This document shows positions 11,487 through 23,500 of a DNA stretch of 64,000 nucleotides, one piece after another. The translations under genes were made by a program, and so were the position numbers. Source of the stretch: Pomphorhynchus laevis. Taxonomy: Eukaryota; Acanthocephala; Palaeacanthocephala; Echinorhynchida; Pomphorhynchidae. The stretch is from positions 1 through 64,000 of the forward strand of contig WNNJ02000802.1 in the NCBI GenBank assembly GCA_012934845.2. Direction: 5' to 3'. A model generated the notes under the pieces. It did no database searches, had not been told where the DNA came from, and was given only the letters and a program-made list of their open reading frames with translations. How positions within the stretch are numbered: the stretch's first letter is position 1; every line of letters starts with the position of its first letter.

Positions 11487-12169
11487 ACTAACCGAGTTTA
11501 AACATTCTTGATTATAACTAACTAATTGGCATCTTATTATGGCAAAGAGAAAGCTAACTAAAAATGTCGGCTAGCAACTCAAATCCGTCAAGGAAACTTA
11601 CATCGAAAAGCGAATTGGATGCGACAACAAGAACTGCAATGTTTGGACTCACGTTGCCATTCCTTTCACTGACGAGGACAACATTTCAGGACGGAATTTC
11701 ATCTGCGGCTTCTGTTGTGCTGCTCTCGCAAATAAGCTAATGAAGCATGACCAATCAAACACTGGAGACGTTCTGGAGGCTAACGAAACAGAGTTGTGCT
11801 CAATAAATGAACTTAATGATGCATCTCAGTCGACTCAGACGCTGTTATACATAGACCATCAACAAACGACAAAATATCTTTCAAACTATCGTCGTCATCC
11901 GTTTGCTTACTAACTCCTTCGCTATCTATGAATCCCGTTCTTGATACATCTCACACACCCGTTTAACTACGGATAAAACTTCCCTTAATCTTTATCTTCC
12001 TAACAATGCAAACAGTAAAGGCCTTCATCTCGTACCTCATTTTTCCTATTCCTCCCCACATCTAAATAAATCGTATACCTCTTTCTTCTCTTCATGTACT
12101 CCTTACTCTACCTCCACCGTATCACTTCTCAATAATTTACATCCTTTCATCAAAATCAACTCCAGTAAC

Positions 12170-12910
12170 ATGTCCGTTCAACCAATTCAACAATACACTC
12201 CTGTCACACATGCTCCAACCGTATCACCTCTCAATAATTTACATCCTTCCGTCAAAATCATCTCCAGTAACATCTCCGATCAACCGATTCAACACTCCAC
12301 TTATGTCACACATGCTCCAAACTATCTTAAATCTTCACTTAGCACCCCTGTCATTCCCACGTTTATTTGCTCTTCGGCCTCTACTTCTACCAGGTCTGTC
12401 CGTTCACCACTTCCACGTAATCGTTTTCCTTCGCGCGATCGATGCATTATCATATCTAAATTAAAGCTTCCCGAATCTGCTTTTCCTCAATGTCGCCTCG
12501 ATGATGTATCTGCTTTCAGGTATATCCTCTCAACCATTCGTCCTGATGATAATCTATCCCTTTTGAATAATATCGCTCTTGTATCTTTTATCCGTTTAAA
12601 CAAGTCCACTAAATCCAATCATCTCAGTTTTCCACTCCAAAAAATCGTTTTCCAATATAGTTCACATGCATCCTTGGTACTCTCCCAACGTTTTAAACTT
12701 CTTACCACTTCGTCTACTTGTCGTATCTCTCATGACCAATTCCCTTCTGATATTGCCCAGCTCAATTTAGCTCGCATTGAGAAACATCGACGTGAAACAA
12801 ACGGTGAGTCATCCTTATCAATACGTCAAATCAACGGAAATTTTCATGTTGTACACACAAGGCCAAAAATCCGATGGCGTCGCATCTCTCCCCCTTGTCT
12901 TCTTCGCTAG
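12170..12910 (+). pseudogene. CR1-like ORF1 protein, C-terminal part
   Basis: The 246-codon frame has a Ser/Thr/Pro-rich start with a repeated THAPTVSPLNNLHPS-type unit. A compact region follows (RCIIISKLKLPES, then FPLQKIVFQYSSH and LSQRFKLL) that resembles the RNA-binding fold of CR1 ORF1 proteins, then a basic tail (IEKHRRETNGE, TRPKIRWRR). ORF1 proteins bind element RNA and act as chaperones. The start shown is the first methionine of the open frame; the true start is probably near 11537, separated by stops. Confidence 0.55.
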
Positions 12911-13750
12911 TCGATCTCGCTCCTGAGCATACTTTTCGTCTTAGTCTATTTAACACTCGCTCCATTCTTCATAAAGCTGATATGCTTCTCGATATCTTCG
13001 ATCAATTATCTATCGATATTCTCTGCATTACCGAATCCTGGCACTCTGACTCCGACGATCTTGTTATTCGTCGTCTATGTCGCTCTGGTTGTTCTGTAGT
13101 TTAATCAGCTCGTCAAATTGCCTCTCATACATCTACTGCTTCTAACCATGGCGGTATTGTTGCCATTGCTCGTCATCCAATGTCTCTACGTAAAATTAAC
13201 GTTAACATCCGTTACACTTCGTTCGAATTACTCATATGCAGATTATCAACTCCTTTCCCTCTTGAACTTGTTATTGTATACCGTCCAGGTTTAGTTGTCT
13301 CCTCACGTATGTTCTTTAACGAATTGCAGATCTTATGTCTCACTGTTCACTGTTTATACACCTTCTTTTGTTCTCGGTGACTTTAGCATTCGTCTTGATC
13401 GCCCGGATGACTCCGACTCTATCACTTTAACTAATCTTTTTTTCTGATTTTAACTATAAATTCTTTTCAACAAGCCCAACTCATATTCTCGACGGTGCTC
13501 TTGGCATCATTGATGTTCCTAACTGCTTCAATGACTACCCCCTTGTCAATTACTGATCCTGGTTTGTCCGATCACTTTATTGTCACTCTTACTCGTCCCC
13601 ATCCTCCTGTTCTGGTTCCACTATTATCTACACCAAATCGACCCTGGAAACTTCTCGTTATCCCAATTATCTGCACAGCCTTACTCAATTCTTCACTCTT
13701 TTCACTTCCTTTTAACTATCTCTCTCCTGATGATCTCTTCATTCTGTGAC
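12874..13750 (+). pseudogene. CR1-like endonuclease remnant
   Basis: Reads FRLSLFNTRSILHKAD and ILCITESW (the E of the metal site), then HGGIVAIARH, LVIVYRPG and GLSDHFIV, the ordered APE-endonuclease motifs including the final SDH. Frameshifts and stops separate the pieces. The RT that should follow is absent. Confidence 0.7.
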
Positions 13751-13835
13751 TTTTGCTGTGTTCTTTATTGTTAGTGGTCATGTAAGCGTGCAGTTGGCAC
13801 GCATTTGCCACGTTATATAAATTATTATAAATATT

Positions 13836-15613
13836 TGTATCGCCAACTCAACTTTTTCTATCTCTGAAGAATGTTTCAAGTGCTCACTTGCTAATCGATA
13901 AGTACCCACAACCTTACAACTTGTCGATCTTCTTAACGCGGCGGACATTTCAGCGAATGTTATATAAACATTTATAAGGTATATGTGGCCCAAAACTGTG
14001 TACAAAAACCGGATGTAATAAGAAACTGACAAGGTTGAATGACAAGCTGACATAAGAAAATGACTAAAATGTTCTTTTCAATTAGATATTGAAATGCTCA
14101 GTACTTTTAAATTAACACTACGAGATGATTTCAACTTCTGGGTAATCAAAATCGCATGATCTTATAGTTTGCTATTACTTTTCATATCGAGTTTACGCTT
14201 TAACTTACGAAGTTTTAAATTAAATTATCTTTTACATTTAAATTATGCCTCTCTAAATGAGATATCTGATTTCATTGATCGGAGTAATAGCAAAAAATGA
14301 CGATTTAAAGTACTCATTGCCGTATATCTAAAAATCGTGTTATTAGGTAACTTCGTGACGGCCATTTTACAAGATGGCATCATATTATAACATATCGTGA
14401 CATTACTTTGCACGATTTTGTTCAAATTTAATAACTGATGAATGTTATTTATTGATTTAATATCAAATACTCGATATACTTATTCTGCTCGGTTACATCT
14501 TTGACATCGTAAGCACTTAAATTCGATATTTAGAAAGTAACTTCAACATGTTGATGCTTGCAGATTGACCTGCAAATCTATTCTGAATTTTATAGACGTC
14601 TATTATTGCAATAGACAATTATCACATCAATGATACTACTTTCGGGCTGTATTGAACATGTACATTATAGAAATTCACAAATATCAAATCAATGATACTA
14701 ACTCCGGTTGAACATACATATGTATGATGTGCAGTGGATCTGATCATACGTCTGGTGTGCAGTTGAAAACCAAAAGGCGCTAAAACTGAAAGACATTATC
14801 AAGCTTCAAAGGAGAAGGAATTTGAACCTGTCATGAAAGTCTCGCATATTAGAGTTGAGTTTTCGCTCTGTAAGTAATTTGAATACGATGTCAGCTCATC
14901 TATAATATTTCAGCGGATAACAATGGTTAAACATAGCAACCAAGTATCATAAGATTGGGTATATTGATTACTGACAGACGAAGCAATGCACTAAACGGAA
15001 CCTATTAGCAAACCACCAATTGGTCGACCTCGTGATTTCATGGTAGCCTACAATTTTAAACAGTAAAAATTAGAAACATCAGTTGGAAAATGCATAAAAT
15101 TAGAAACAACAATTGTGCTTTGTACACAAATGGTGAAATACACTAAGCCATGTATATATTATCAAACCATATATAATCACATTCGTTTGTATTTATGAAC
15201 TCGCATATTAAACAATTAACATCTTATTGTATACAAAGAGATGATACTACAACATGTTTTAAGACTTAAGTAAGGTTGTTTCTAGAATCAACTCATTTTT
15301 ATGATTAAAATGTAAGCTGCCCATTTCCAACCTCTCTCTCTTAGAACATCTAATTGAGTTTCTTCGCATTTGACAATCAGAATTTAAAAAATCATAGACC
15401 TTTGTGCATCACGACTAATGTTCCCGGCAAACCCAGTATAAAAGCGGGTAATGTTTTTGTAGAGAAGTGTGTATATTTTATTTTTCTTTCCACGATTTTG
15501 TGTCATATAATTTGTTCATCCAAATATATACAAATGTGATCAGTTAAAATCAACATATTACATTAATTTGTTCGGCGATCTTTTATTTTAATTTCAATTA
15601 TATTTTATTTCAG
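13836..15613. other. Non-coding; probable 5' flank or intron of the DZF-domain gene
   Basis: No element or gene recognised. The last bases before 15614 (TTATATTTTATTTCAG) form a good 3' splice site, so at least the end of this stretch is probably intronic. Confidence 0.45.
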
Positions 15614-17317
15614 ATGCACGCTAACGATAATTCTAATAATACAGGTGCATCAGGTGCAGGTAAAGAAATACAATTACCCGTAGTTGATTCAGCAAATAAT
15701 TCGTTTCCATCAAACATTACTGATGGCAATGACTTAAGACGACTACCAGGTAAGAAACGTAAATCAAAAGCGATGACGCATGAGTGTACAATTTGTGGAA
15801 TTATATGTAATTCCGAGGTTGTATATGAAGAACACATTGTTGGTCAAAAGCATTTGAAAAAGTTAAATGCGTTGACTGATAGCTTAAACAAATCTGCTAC
15901 AAATAATTCGAATGTTCCAGCAAGCGAAGTTGTTTCAATATCTGATCCTAAAGCTGTTCTTCAACGTTTACATATGCTGGCAAACTTTAATAAATTATTT
16001 ATAGTATTTTCTACGACTGGTGAACCATTGTCTGCCGATTCTAATTCTGCAAAAAGTACAACCAACTGTTACGAAGTGAAGCTGACCGTTGGGGAGAATT
16101 TTTTCACTTCGAAAGGCAGCTCTATTGAAGAAGCTCAACATTTGGCAGCACTAATGGCATTAGAGAAGATAGATTTTAAGCGGATCCCCTTAAATACAGA
16201 CGTCCAAGCGACCAGTTCTAACACAGATGTAGTATCACCAGTAACTGAACGGTCGACCAAGAATTCATATTTAATGGATGGATATCCATCTGCAATGATT
16301 TCTGAACGTTCATTCTCACTCTCAAGAATTGTATCTGTTGATAGTGACGTCAATGTGTTTATAAAGAAACATTTAATGCCTTCGACAAAGTTACGAAATA
16401 ACTTGCACAACTTAGCTGACTACGCTATCCGTACACTAATGCAAACTGCTAATTCTTTGGCAACACATTACAGTGCACTTGACAAGAAGTGGGTGATTGA
16501 TAAGGATCCTGCTGAAATTCCGCCATCAGTACTACATCCTATTCGTTTAACTCGATTAGCTCTTACCGAATATGCAAGGCTTTTTTGGGCTATCCGAATT
16601 GGATATTTTACTTCTGGTCTTTTAAGTGACCATGATAGAACCGTTCGAATAATAGTTTTATGTTCAAAAATAGAATCAAATTCAAATTGTAGTAGTGATG
16701 ATCAGGATATATTATTTCTCAATGAAGTAAGATCTAAGATGCCGGAAGCAGAAATAGCCGATCAAATGCTAGTGATTAAGCGTACTCATAAAGATCAAAA
16801 TAAACAAATTAAGTTAGCCGCTGAGATTGTTTTTGTTGATATAAACTCAACTACGGTTACTCCATGTGAACTAAAACGACAATTATGGTTTAATCAACAC
16901 CTAGCCAACAATAAGACAGCGATTGGGGCGTTAAGAATTCTGCGAGAACTATCTAGAATAAACAAGGACGGTCTAAATCTAGTATCTCAATATACATGGG
17001 AAGTTCTAGTTAATCTTGTATCAGATATCGAAACTTATAAGCAATGTCCTAGTGTGATATGTGTAGCTGTGCTAAGCAAGATTGCTGGCGGTATGTTTTT
17101 AAATGGCGGATCCGGTTTATCAGATCCATGTAGCGATGAATCACTTAACTGGTCCTTATCTGAACCATATTGTGCTGGTTGCTTAGGTATGTCATCAGAA
17201 CAACGCGTAGCTATAACGAAATCTGCCCAGAAAATACTTAACGAAACGATCCATCCTTTTATTAAAACTGGAACCGATTTTCTTCGACGACTACTCGAAA
17301 TCAAAGAATCACCTTGA
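15614..17317 (+). CDS. ZFR/ILF-type protein: C2H2 finger, dsRBD-like segment, DZF domain
   Basis: 567 codons without a stop, the longest intact frame here. Residues 58-80 form a C2H2 finger of the RNA-binding type (C58, C61, H74, H80). Residues about 111-187 resemble a double-stranded-RNA-binding domain (YEVKLTVGENFF, then the A-rich helix AQHLAALMALEKI). Residues about 225-560 are a DZF domain, ending in the family pattern GLSDPCSD...QRVAITKSAQKIL. DZF proteins (ZFR, ILF2, ILF3, STRBP) bind structured RNA as dimers in the nucleus and affect splicing and transport. Vertebrate ZFR is about twice as long and has three fingers. TTTCAG directly before the ATG suggests that 15614 may be the start of the last exon rather than the true start. 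AATAAA lies 100 bp after the stop. Confidence 0.85.
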   Translation: MHANDNSNNTGASGAGKEIQLPVVDSANNSFPSNITDGNDLRRLPGKKRKSKAMTHECTICGIICNSEVVYEEHIVGQKHLKKLNALTDSLNKSATNNSNVPASEVVSISDPKAVLQRLHMLANFNKLFIVFSTTGEPLSADSNSAKSTTNCYEVKLTVGENFFTSKGSSIEEAQHLAALMALEKIDFKRIPLNTDVQATSSNTDVVSPVTERSTKNSYLMDGYPSAMISERSFSLSRIVSVDSDVNVFIKKHLMPSTKLRNNLHNLADYAIRTLMQTANSLATHYSALDKKWVIDKDPAEIPPSVLHPIRLTRLALTEYARLFWAIRIGYFTSGLLSDHDRTVRIIVLCSKIESNSNCSSDDQDILFLNEVRSKMPEAEIADQMLVIKRTHKDQNKQIKLAAEIVFVDINSTTVTPCELKRQLWFNQHLANNKTAIGALRILRELSRINKDGLNLVSQYTWEVLVNLVSDIETYKQCPSVICVAVLSKIAGGMFLNGGSGLSDPCSDESLNWSLSEPYCAGCLGMSSEQRVAITKSAQKILNETIHPFIKTGTDFLRRLLEIKESP

Positions 17318-17416
17318 ACTATAAATTGTTTAAAGTTGTATCTTTGTTTTCATTTTGTATACTCGAATTGTTTTCAAAAACTGTGTTCTCAATTAAAATC
17401 CACGCATGTTCTAAAA

Positions 17417-17422
17417 AATAAA
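17417..17422 (+). terminator. Poly(A) signal AATAAA of the DZF-domain gene
   Basis: AATAAA 100 nt after the stop codon at 17317, in AT-rich 3' flank. Confidence 0.55.
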
Positions 17423-18575
17423 CGTGGATATATGTGTTTTTTCTAATTTTGGAATTATTTAGGTACTTTGATTTAGATACCTTGCATATTGGTAATAATA
17501 TTTTACTGTGATTGAGATAAAAGTTCTTGTTTCCAGATACGAGTCTTATCATCCGTGATTGAATACTTACAGCTCTTTGCTGCACCATTGCGTTTATATT
17601 GATATAAATATTATTTTTGATATTATATTTTATACCTACATACATATTTTACCAAAACTTATTGGCAATGTATTACACATTGTATTGCTTCACTGATAAT
17701 ATTGATTTAAAACTATACTCAACAATTTAGAATTTGTGATAATGGTATATATTACATTTGCAATTAATGTGATCGCTATTGCGATCCAATTCATCTGTCC
17801 ACATACAATCCTTTAAAAATTGTGAATAAAGTAACAAATTCTAAGCAATCATTATAGCTATTAGTGCATGTTATTTCTTTACATTTGCATATACTGTCGT
17901 CGCATGCGTCTTTACTCTTTTGCTAACTTCGTCGCAAACAACTAAGTTGCATTTTTCTATCAATTCTTTTAGAATTTTGGTAAATTTCTTAATTTTAATA
18001 TCAATCTAGTCAGTTTTCGGTTTCAATTTACTAACTGTTCCTTAAATGTTCCACAAATGTAACTTTACAGCCACCAAAGCACATGAAAGCACATGGTAAT
18101 TAAATATTGTTGATCCTTTATTTTTATTCCATCGTTTCTAAATAAGCACTTTGTTATGTTACTTCATGTTCAAATTTATTTTTCACTGGAAAACATAAGA
18201 CACTGTTGAGATTTTTAAGATGCTTACTCTATTTTTACTTGACTTTTTATATATAAATACGGCTTTATTGTTTCCATTATTTTGAAACAACATTTTACCA
18301 TATACTACATTAATTTTCACTTATACAATCTTTAATAAAGAAGTAGCAAAGAAAACGTTTTCTCTTGTGAAAATAAATGTCAAGCTTGTAATATTATTTT
18401 AGTAACTTCTGTTGTCGTTTTGAAAATTAAAAAAATTGATATTTGCTTGTTAAAAATTAAAATATAGAATTGATGATGAGGCAATGTAGAAGGTGAAAAG
18501 TCAATAATTTCTGACAACTTTTCAATTTTAATTTGTATAACCCTAAATGCTAAGACATGTTATTTTTATTATTCA
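17423..18575. other. Intergenic, no gene recognised
   Basis: AT-rich, without recognisable coding or repeat structure. Confidence 0.5.
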
Positions 18576-19258
18576 ATGGATATCATTTTCACATGGGTGA
18601 TCATTTTTTACGATCCCCTTTCCCTTAAACCCTTGGTCCGTGACAAGGTCCGCTCGTCTAACTTAATTCTCCGTGACATCCGCCGTATCCGCCTTTTGGC
18701 GACTTCCGTTCATGTGTCTCTTCTTTCATCGCTTCTTTTCCCTAAAATCGATTACTGCCTCGACCCTTTCGCAAATTCTCAAAAATCCATCATCCTACCC
18801 TTACAACGCATCATCAACTCCGCCGTTCAAGTGCTCCCTCTTCGTCGCCGTCGATTTGACCACACATCCGTATATCTTGCCCAACTCTCCTGGCCCACCA
18901 TCCACACCGAATACAACTCCGCCTTCTCGTAACTTTTCGTCTCATCACTGTCGCCCTTCATCGTTCATCAACCTCCCCTTCTTAGACGACACTCGCCCCA
19001 CCTCTCTCTATCACTGCGTTTTCGTAATTCTCTCTTATTCCGCGTTCCCAATTACTCTAACAACTACGAACTACGATCTCCGATCCTTCCTCGTCGCCAC
19101 CCCACTCGCCTGGAATCAGTTCCCTCTCAACGTCCGCTGCGCTCCCTTCTTTATTGCAAACAAATACCGCCTCTGGACCCACCTTCTAGACACATGATTT
19201 AGATTTTTCTTCTTTTTTGTGGTCATGTAAGCGTGCGCCGGCACGCATTTGCCACGTA
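18576..19258 (+). mobile_element. CR1-like LINE, 5'-truncated 3' third
   Basis: Begins inside the ORF2 C-terminal region (LKPLVRDKVRSSNLILRDIRR, cut into LLFPKIDYCLDPFANS and RRRFDHTSVYLAQLSW), continues to a stop near 19197, and ends in a 3' untranslated hairpin (CGTGC/GCACG inside GTGG/CCAC) followed by AAATAAAT. A frameshift near 18900 separates two open pieces (18576-18932, 18673-19197). The 3' hairpin is the same as at 13790-13835. It is probably the site the element RT recognises (inference from the CR1/L2 mode of priming). Confidence 0.75.
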
Positions 19259-19282
19259 AAAATAAATCTGTTTTTTATAATT

Positions 19283-20214
19283 AAATCAGCTAACTAAGTC
19301 TACGTATTGTTATATAATTATAAAATAAACAAAACATAATAATGCTAAATCAAAATTTAATAATTAAATAATAAAATTAATAATTGTTTTTAGATTTTCT
19401 ATAATTTTAATCAAGTTAAAAAATAAAAATAAAAAATAAAATTTAAAATAAACGTCATTTTTATGAATTGACTAATAAATAACAGACGTTGTATCAGAAT
19501 AAGAATTAGAGGTCATCAGGAGGAACTGCTATGCTATCAGGTTTCGGCCCCTAACTCCTCTACCCAACATAGCAGCGGGGCCAAATACATGCTAATGATG
19601 TATTTCCTCTGAAATAACTATCTAGTATCTTATTCTAATGCAAAGTATATTATTTATTATTCATCCATAAAAATTTGCCACTTAAGAGTTTAAATTTATT
19701 CTTTATATTATTGTGTTGATTTATATATTTTACTATTTTCTGCTTGATGTTATTTTTATAGTAACCTAGTTTAAAATATGTATCTATTAAATTATTTAAA
19801 TGATTTTTAAGAAAGCCAATATCATTACATATTGTTGCAATTCTTAAAATTTCATTATTTAATGTATTATATTTTATATTATATGGTATGCATGAATGCT
19901 CATGCAAAAATATGTTTCTTGTAAATTTAAATATGTCATCTTTACGATATAAATTAATAGTAGTTTTAGTTAATGTTAATTTAATGTTCATATCTAGATA
20001 TACACCTTCTTTATCATTAATATTGGTTTTGTTAAGAAGAAGGCTTTCTGGATAAATGTGCTCACTAATTGAATAAAAATTATTAGAATTAAATACACAT
20101 ATATTATCAATGTATCGAAACATATATTTCATATCTTTATATTGTTTAGATTTAGTTTTTACACAGTTATGAACAAATTCATATTCTATAAAGCTTAAAA
20201 ACAAGTCAGCTATA
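19283..20214 (-). mobile_element. Penelope-like element (PLE), 5'-truncated copy
   Basis: On the minus strand: the C-terminal half of a PLE reverse transcriptase, a 3' region with the conserved RNA structure, and the terminal block ending at TACGTAGACTTAGTTAGCTG. The 184-codon open piece (19650-20204) carries the fingerprint YMFRYIDNICVFNS (catalytic IDD altered to IDN), INLYRKDDIFKFTR and ends LLSGKFLWMNNK. The DNA is almost identical to the copy at 32590-33815, so it is a recent insertion. It sits just past the 3' end of the gene at 20338-35491. Confidence 0.85.
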
Positions 20215-20290
20215 AGACGTTTTTTTTAAATATTTAACTAAAATGATATTGTTTGTAACCTCATTGTGTTTAAAGCTTGCATTAAATTCC

Positions 20291-20318
20291 TTTATTTTAA
20301 AGAATGCGGTGTTTATTC
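20291..20318 (-). terminator. Poly(A) signals of the Pro-rich protein gene
   Basis: Two AATAAA on the minus strand (20313-20318 and 20291-20296), 20 and 42 nt after the stop codon at 20338. They support the third exon as the true gene end. Confidence 0.5.
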
Positions 20319-20337
20319 TGCAATAATTAGTATAATT

Positions 20338-20537
20338 TTACATTTTATGAAAGATGTTATCGAATGCGATGAATTTAATTTTGTTTAACTCTGCATTAAC
20401 GTATACGAATTTAAAATAATCGCCAAAATTATGAAATAGCAAAATTTTTGGCTTTCGTATGTTTTCATAGTGATTTACCAATCTACTTATGTGTTCGGTT
20501 TCAATGACAATTTCCAACGTGTTGGGAATTAAACTAA
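20338..20537 (-). CDS. Pro-rich protein, exon 3 (last)
   Basis: Acceptor TTGGCTAAG before 20537 is weak in pyrimidines. The reading frame continues from exon 2 (one base carried over) for 66 codons to TAA. AATAAA follows within 20 nt. The peptide contains EHISRLVNHYENIRKPK and FGDYFKFVYVNAEL. No domain recognised. Confidence 0.45.
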
Positions 20538-23500
20538 CTTAGCCAATCTACAATGATCTAGTTTGCTTAATTATTTTTAAAATAAATGTTTTTAATATTA
20601 AATTAAAATTAAATTTAATATAAATACAAATTTATATTTATGTATAATATAAACTAAATATAATTTAAATTATAAACAGTTTATATCAATTATAAGAAGA
20701 TATCTTTGAAGTTGTACGTTAGCACGATAATCAAATATATTGGAAAAGTAGTAGCTTAGAGAGAACAATACGATCGGAAACATTTTTAAAAGTATATTAG
20801 CCGTTTTTTAAATGTTTTATGGCTTCAGTTTTCTAATAACAGTTAATCACTGATTATACATATTAGTACTGAATAAAGTCATAAAAGCTAAATTAGTTCA
20901 TGCGGCCAATTCCGCTCTATTCAAACGTTAGTATCATTGAATTCTCAATGTTTAACAACTTCGGAAATCCACTTTTGGGGCTTGCCCACATCATTGTCGT
21001 AAGCTAAAAATAGCCAAGTTAATTTAAGCTGAGTCTGACGACCGCTCTAATACTATGTATTACCTTTGCCGAGAACTTTCCTAATTAATTCTTCATCTTG
21101 TTGATCGATGGGTTGACCATGTACATTTGAGTATCTTGATTGATAGTTTGCGCCATTGTTCTGGTAATAGTTATATGCATCTTGTGGATGGGAAGTATAT
21201 CGTTGCTAAAATCAGAATTCAATAGATTAAATTAACATTTGTTGTAGCGTAAATCAGGATTAAATACATGCAGTATCGAAACACTTCAAAATTGCACAAT
21301 AATCAAATGTAAAATAATATTTAAAACAAACATTGAATCGGCATCAGCAGCTGCAGATTCAATAATTACATTTCACGTTCCAGGCAACGCCATTTTTTGT
21401 TGATTGTTATCATTCGACAATTGTTAATCTAACTGAGTCTATATATAAATTAAAAATAAAGATAAATAATTAATAATCATATAAGATTGTATACAATTAA
21501 TATTTACATAACGATAAAATTTATTATTAAAATTAAAAATAAAAATAAAAATCAATTTTCATTTTATTTTATTTTAATTTTATAACTATATTAAATACTT
21601 AGACTTAGTTAACTGATTTCATTTATGAATTAACTAATAAATAATATACGATGTATCCGAACAAGGATTAGAGGTCATCAGATGGAATTGCTATGCTCTT
21701 AGATTTCAGCCGCTATTCCTCGACCCATCATAGCAACGGGACAAATACATGTTAATGACGTATTTTCTTCAGATGGAATTTATTATCTTGTGTCTGTTTA
21801 TAATACAGAGTATATCTCGATTATCTAGTGTATATTGCTCTAATACAAAGCATATTGTTTATTATCCATCCATAAAAATCTTTAGTTAGATTTTTTAGTT
21901 TAGTTAGAATTTAAAACTAAAATTTAAAAAATCAATTTTTATGAATTGACTAATAAATAACAGATGCTGTGTACCCGAATAAGGAATAGATATCAATAAA
22001 AGGAACTGCTATGTTATTATGTTTTGGTTCCTATTCCTCGACCTAGCATAGCGACAGGGCAAAATACACGCTGAGGACGTATTTCCTTTGATGAAATTTG
22101 ATTATCTAGTGGATCTTATTCTAATACAAAGTATCTTATTGATTATCCATCCATAAATATTTTACGCTAATGATTTAAAATATTTTAATATTATTGTGTT
22201 GATTTATTTATTTTACTATTTTATGTTTGATATTATTTTTATAGAACCTAGTTTAAAATATGTATCTATTAAATTATTAAAATGATTTTGAAGAAAGCCA
22301 ATATCATTACATATTGTTGCAATTCTTATAATTCATTATTTAATGTATCATTATTCTATATTATGCATAAATGCTCATGCAAAAATATGTTTCTTGTAAA
22401 TTTAAATATATCATCTTTACGGTAAAAGTTAATAATCGTTTTAATAGGTTTTAATTCAATGCTCATATCTAGAAATACCTTGTTTATTATCAATTCTAGT
22501 TTTATTAAGAATAAGGCTACTTGGATAAATCTGTTCACTTATTAAATAAAAATTATTAGTGTCAAGTGAACATATATCATCAATATATCGGAACATTTAT
22601 TTTATATATGTTCTGAACAGTTATGAAAAAAAATCATATTTTTAAAGCTAAGAAATAAGTCACCTCGTATTAGGCTACTATTAGCTACCATTTAAACACC
22701 ATTTCAAAATAAATAATTTGAACAAATAAAAAATATAAAAAATAATTTAAATTTCTAGAAAAATTAATTAAAAGTATAAAAATATAAAATATTATTCAAA
22801 CAAAAGAATCGTTTACACCATCTTTACAAAATATTTAGAGTTACGTCAGCTTTATTATTCGGCATAATAATATTGAAGTTTTTATGAATGTAATAAGCCT
22901 CAAGAATTTTTCTATTTAAACAATTGATTTATTTTGCTAAGACAATAGTATTATTATAGTCAATATTGTGATCTAAATTTAAACTATGGTCTACAATGTT
23001 GCTACTGAGGCCCTTTTTGAATGTGTATTTGTGTTGTCTTAATCTAGTCTTTAATGGTTGGCCTGTTTGACCCACATATATTTTATTGTATTCTAAACAA
23101 GAAACTTTATAAACAACTCCATCATTATCATGTTTGGGTTTTTTTTTCAAAATGTTGTGTAACTTCGGTATTTTATAATGTACAAAACAATATTTGAAGT
23201 ATTTAATGTTTTATTGTTTGAAACAAATCTTTTAAAATTAATATTCCAAAAATTATTTATAAATGGTAATCCTATATAATTCTTTTCTCTTCCTGGGCCA
23301 AAACAACAACTTTATTAGTATTGGTACTTTTGTAGAAAGCCTTTTTAATTGCCCATGACTAGCACTGTCATCTACCGCTATGTCGAATCTTTCGAGCCGG
23401 ATGTTGTTGACTTGACTAGTTGACTCTGATAGAATCGATGATCGTTGTGTCTGTCGCAGACGTCATTTGTGTTGAATAAATTGTTGTAAACACCGAATAA

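Larger units (their letters stand above)
11525..13835 (+). mobile_element. CR1-like LINE with 5' half and 3' end; reverse transcriptase deleted
   Basis: ORF1 starts near 11537 (MAKRKLTKNVG) and soon shows a PHD-like finger (CDNKNCNVWTH, then CGFC). A 246-codon frame (12170-12910) carries the basic ORF1 C-terminal part. ORF2 begins at about 12874 with the endonuclease. At about 13750 the sequence jumps to the 3' untranslated hairpin (CGTGC-loop-GCACG) that also ends the copy at 18576-19258. The whole RT is therefore missing. A direct repeat of about 60 bp (12127-12190 and 12228-12290) lies inside ORF1. Confidence 0.75.
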
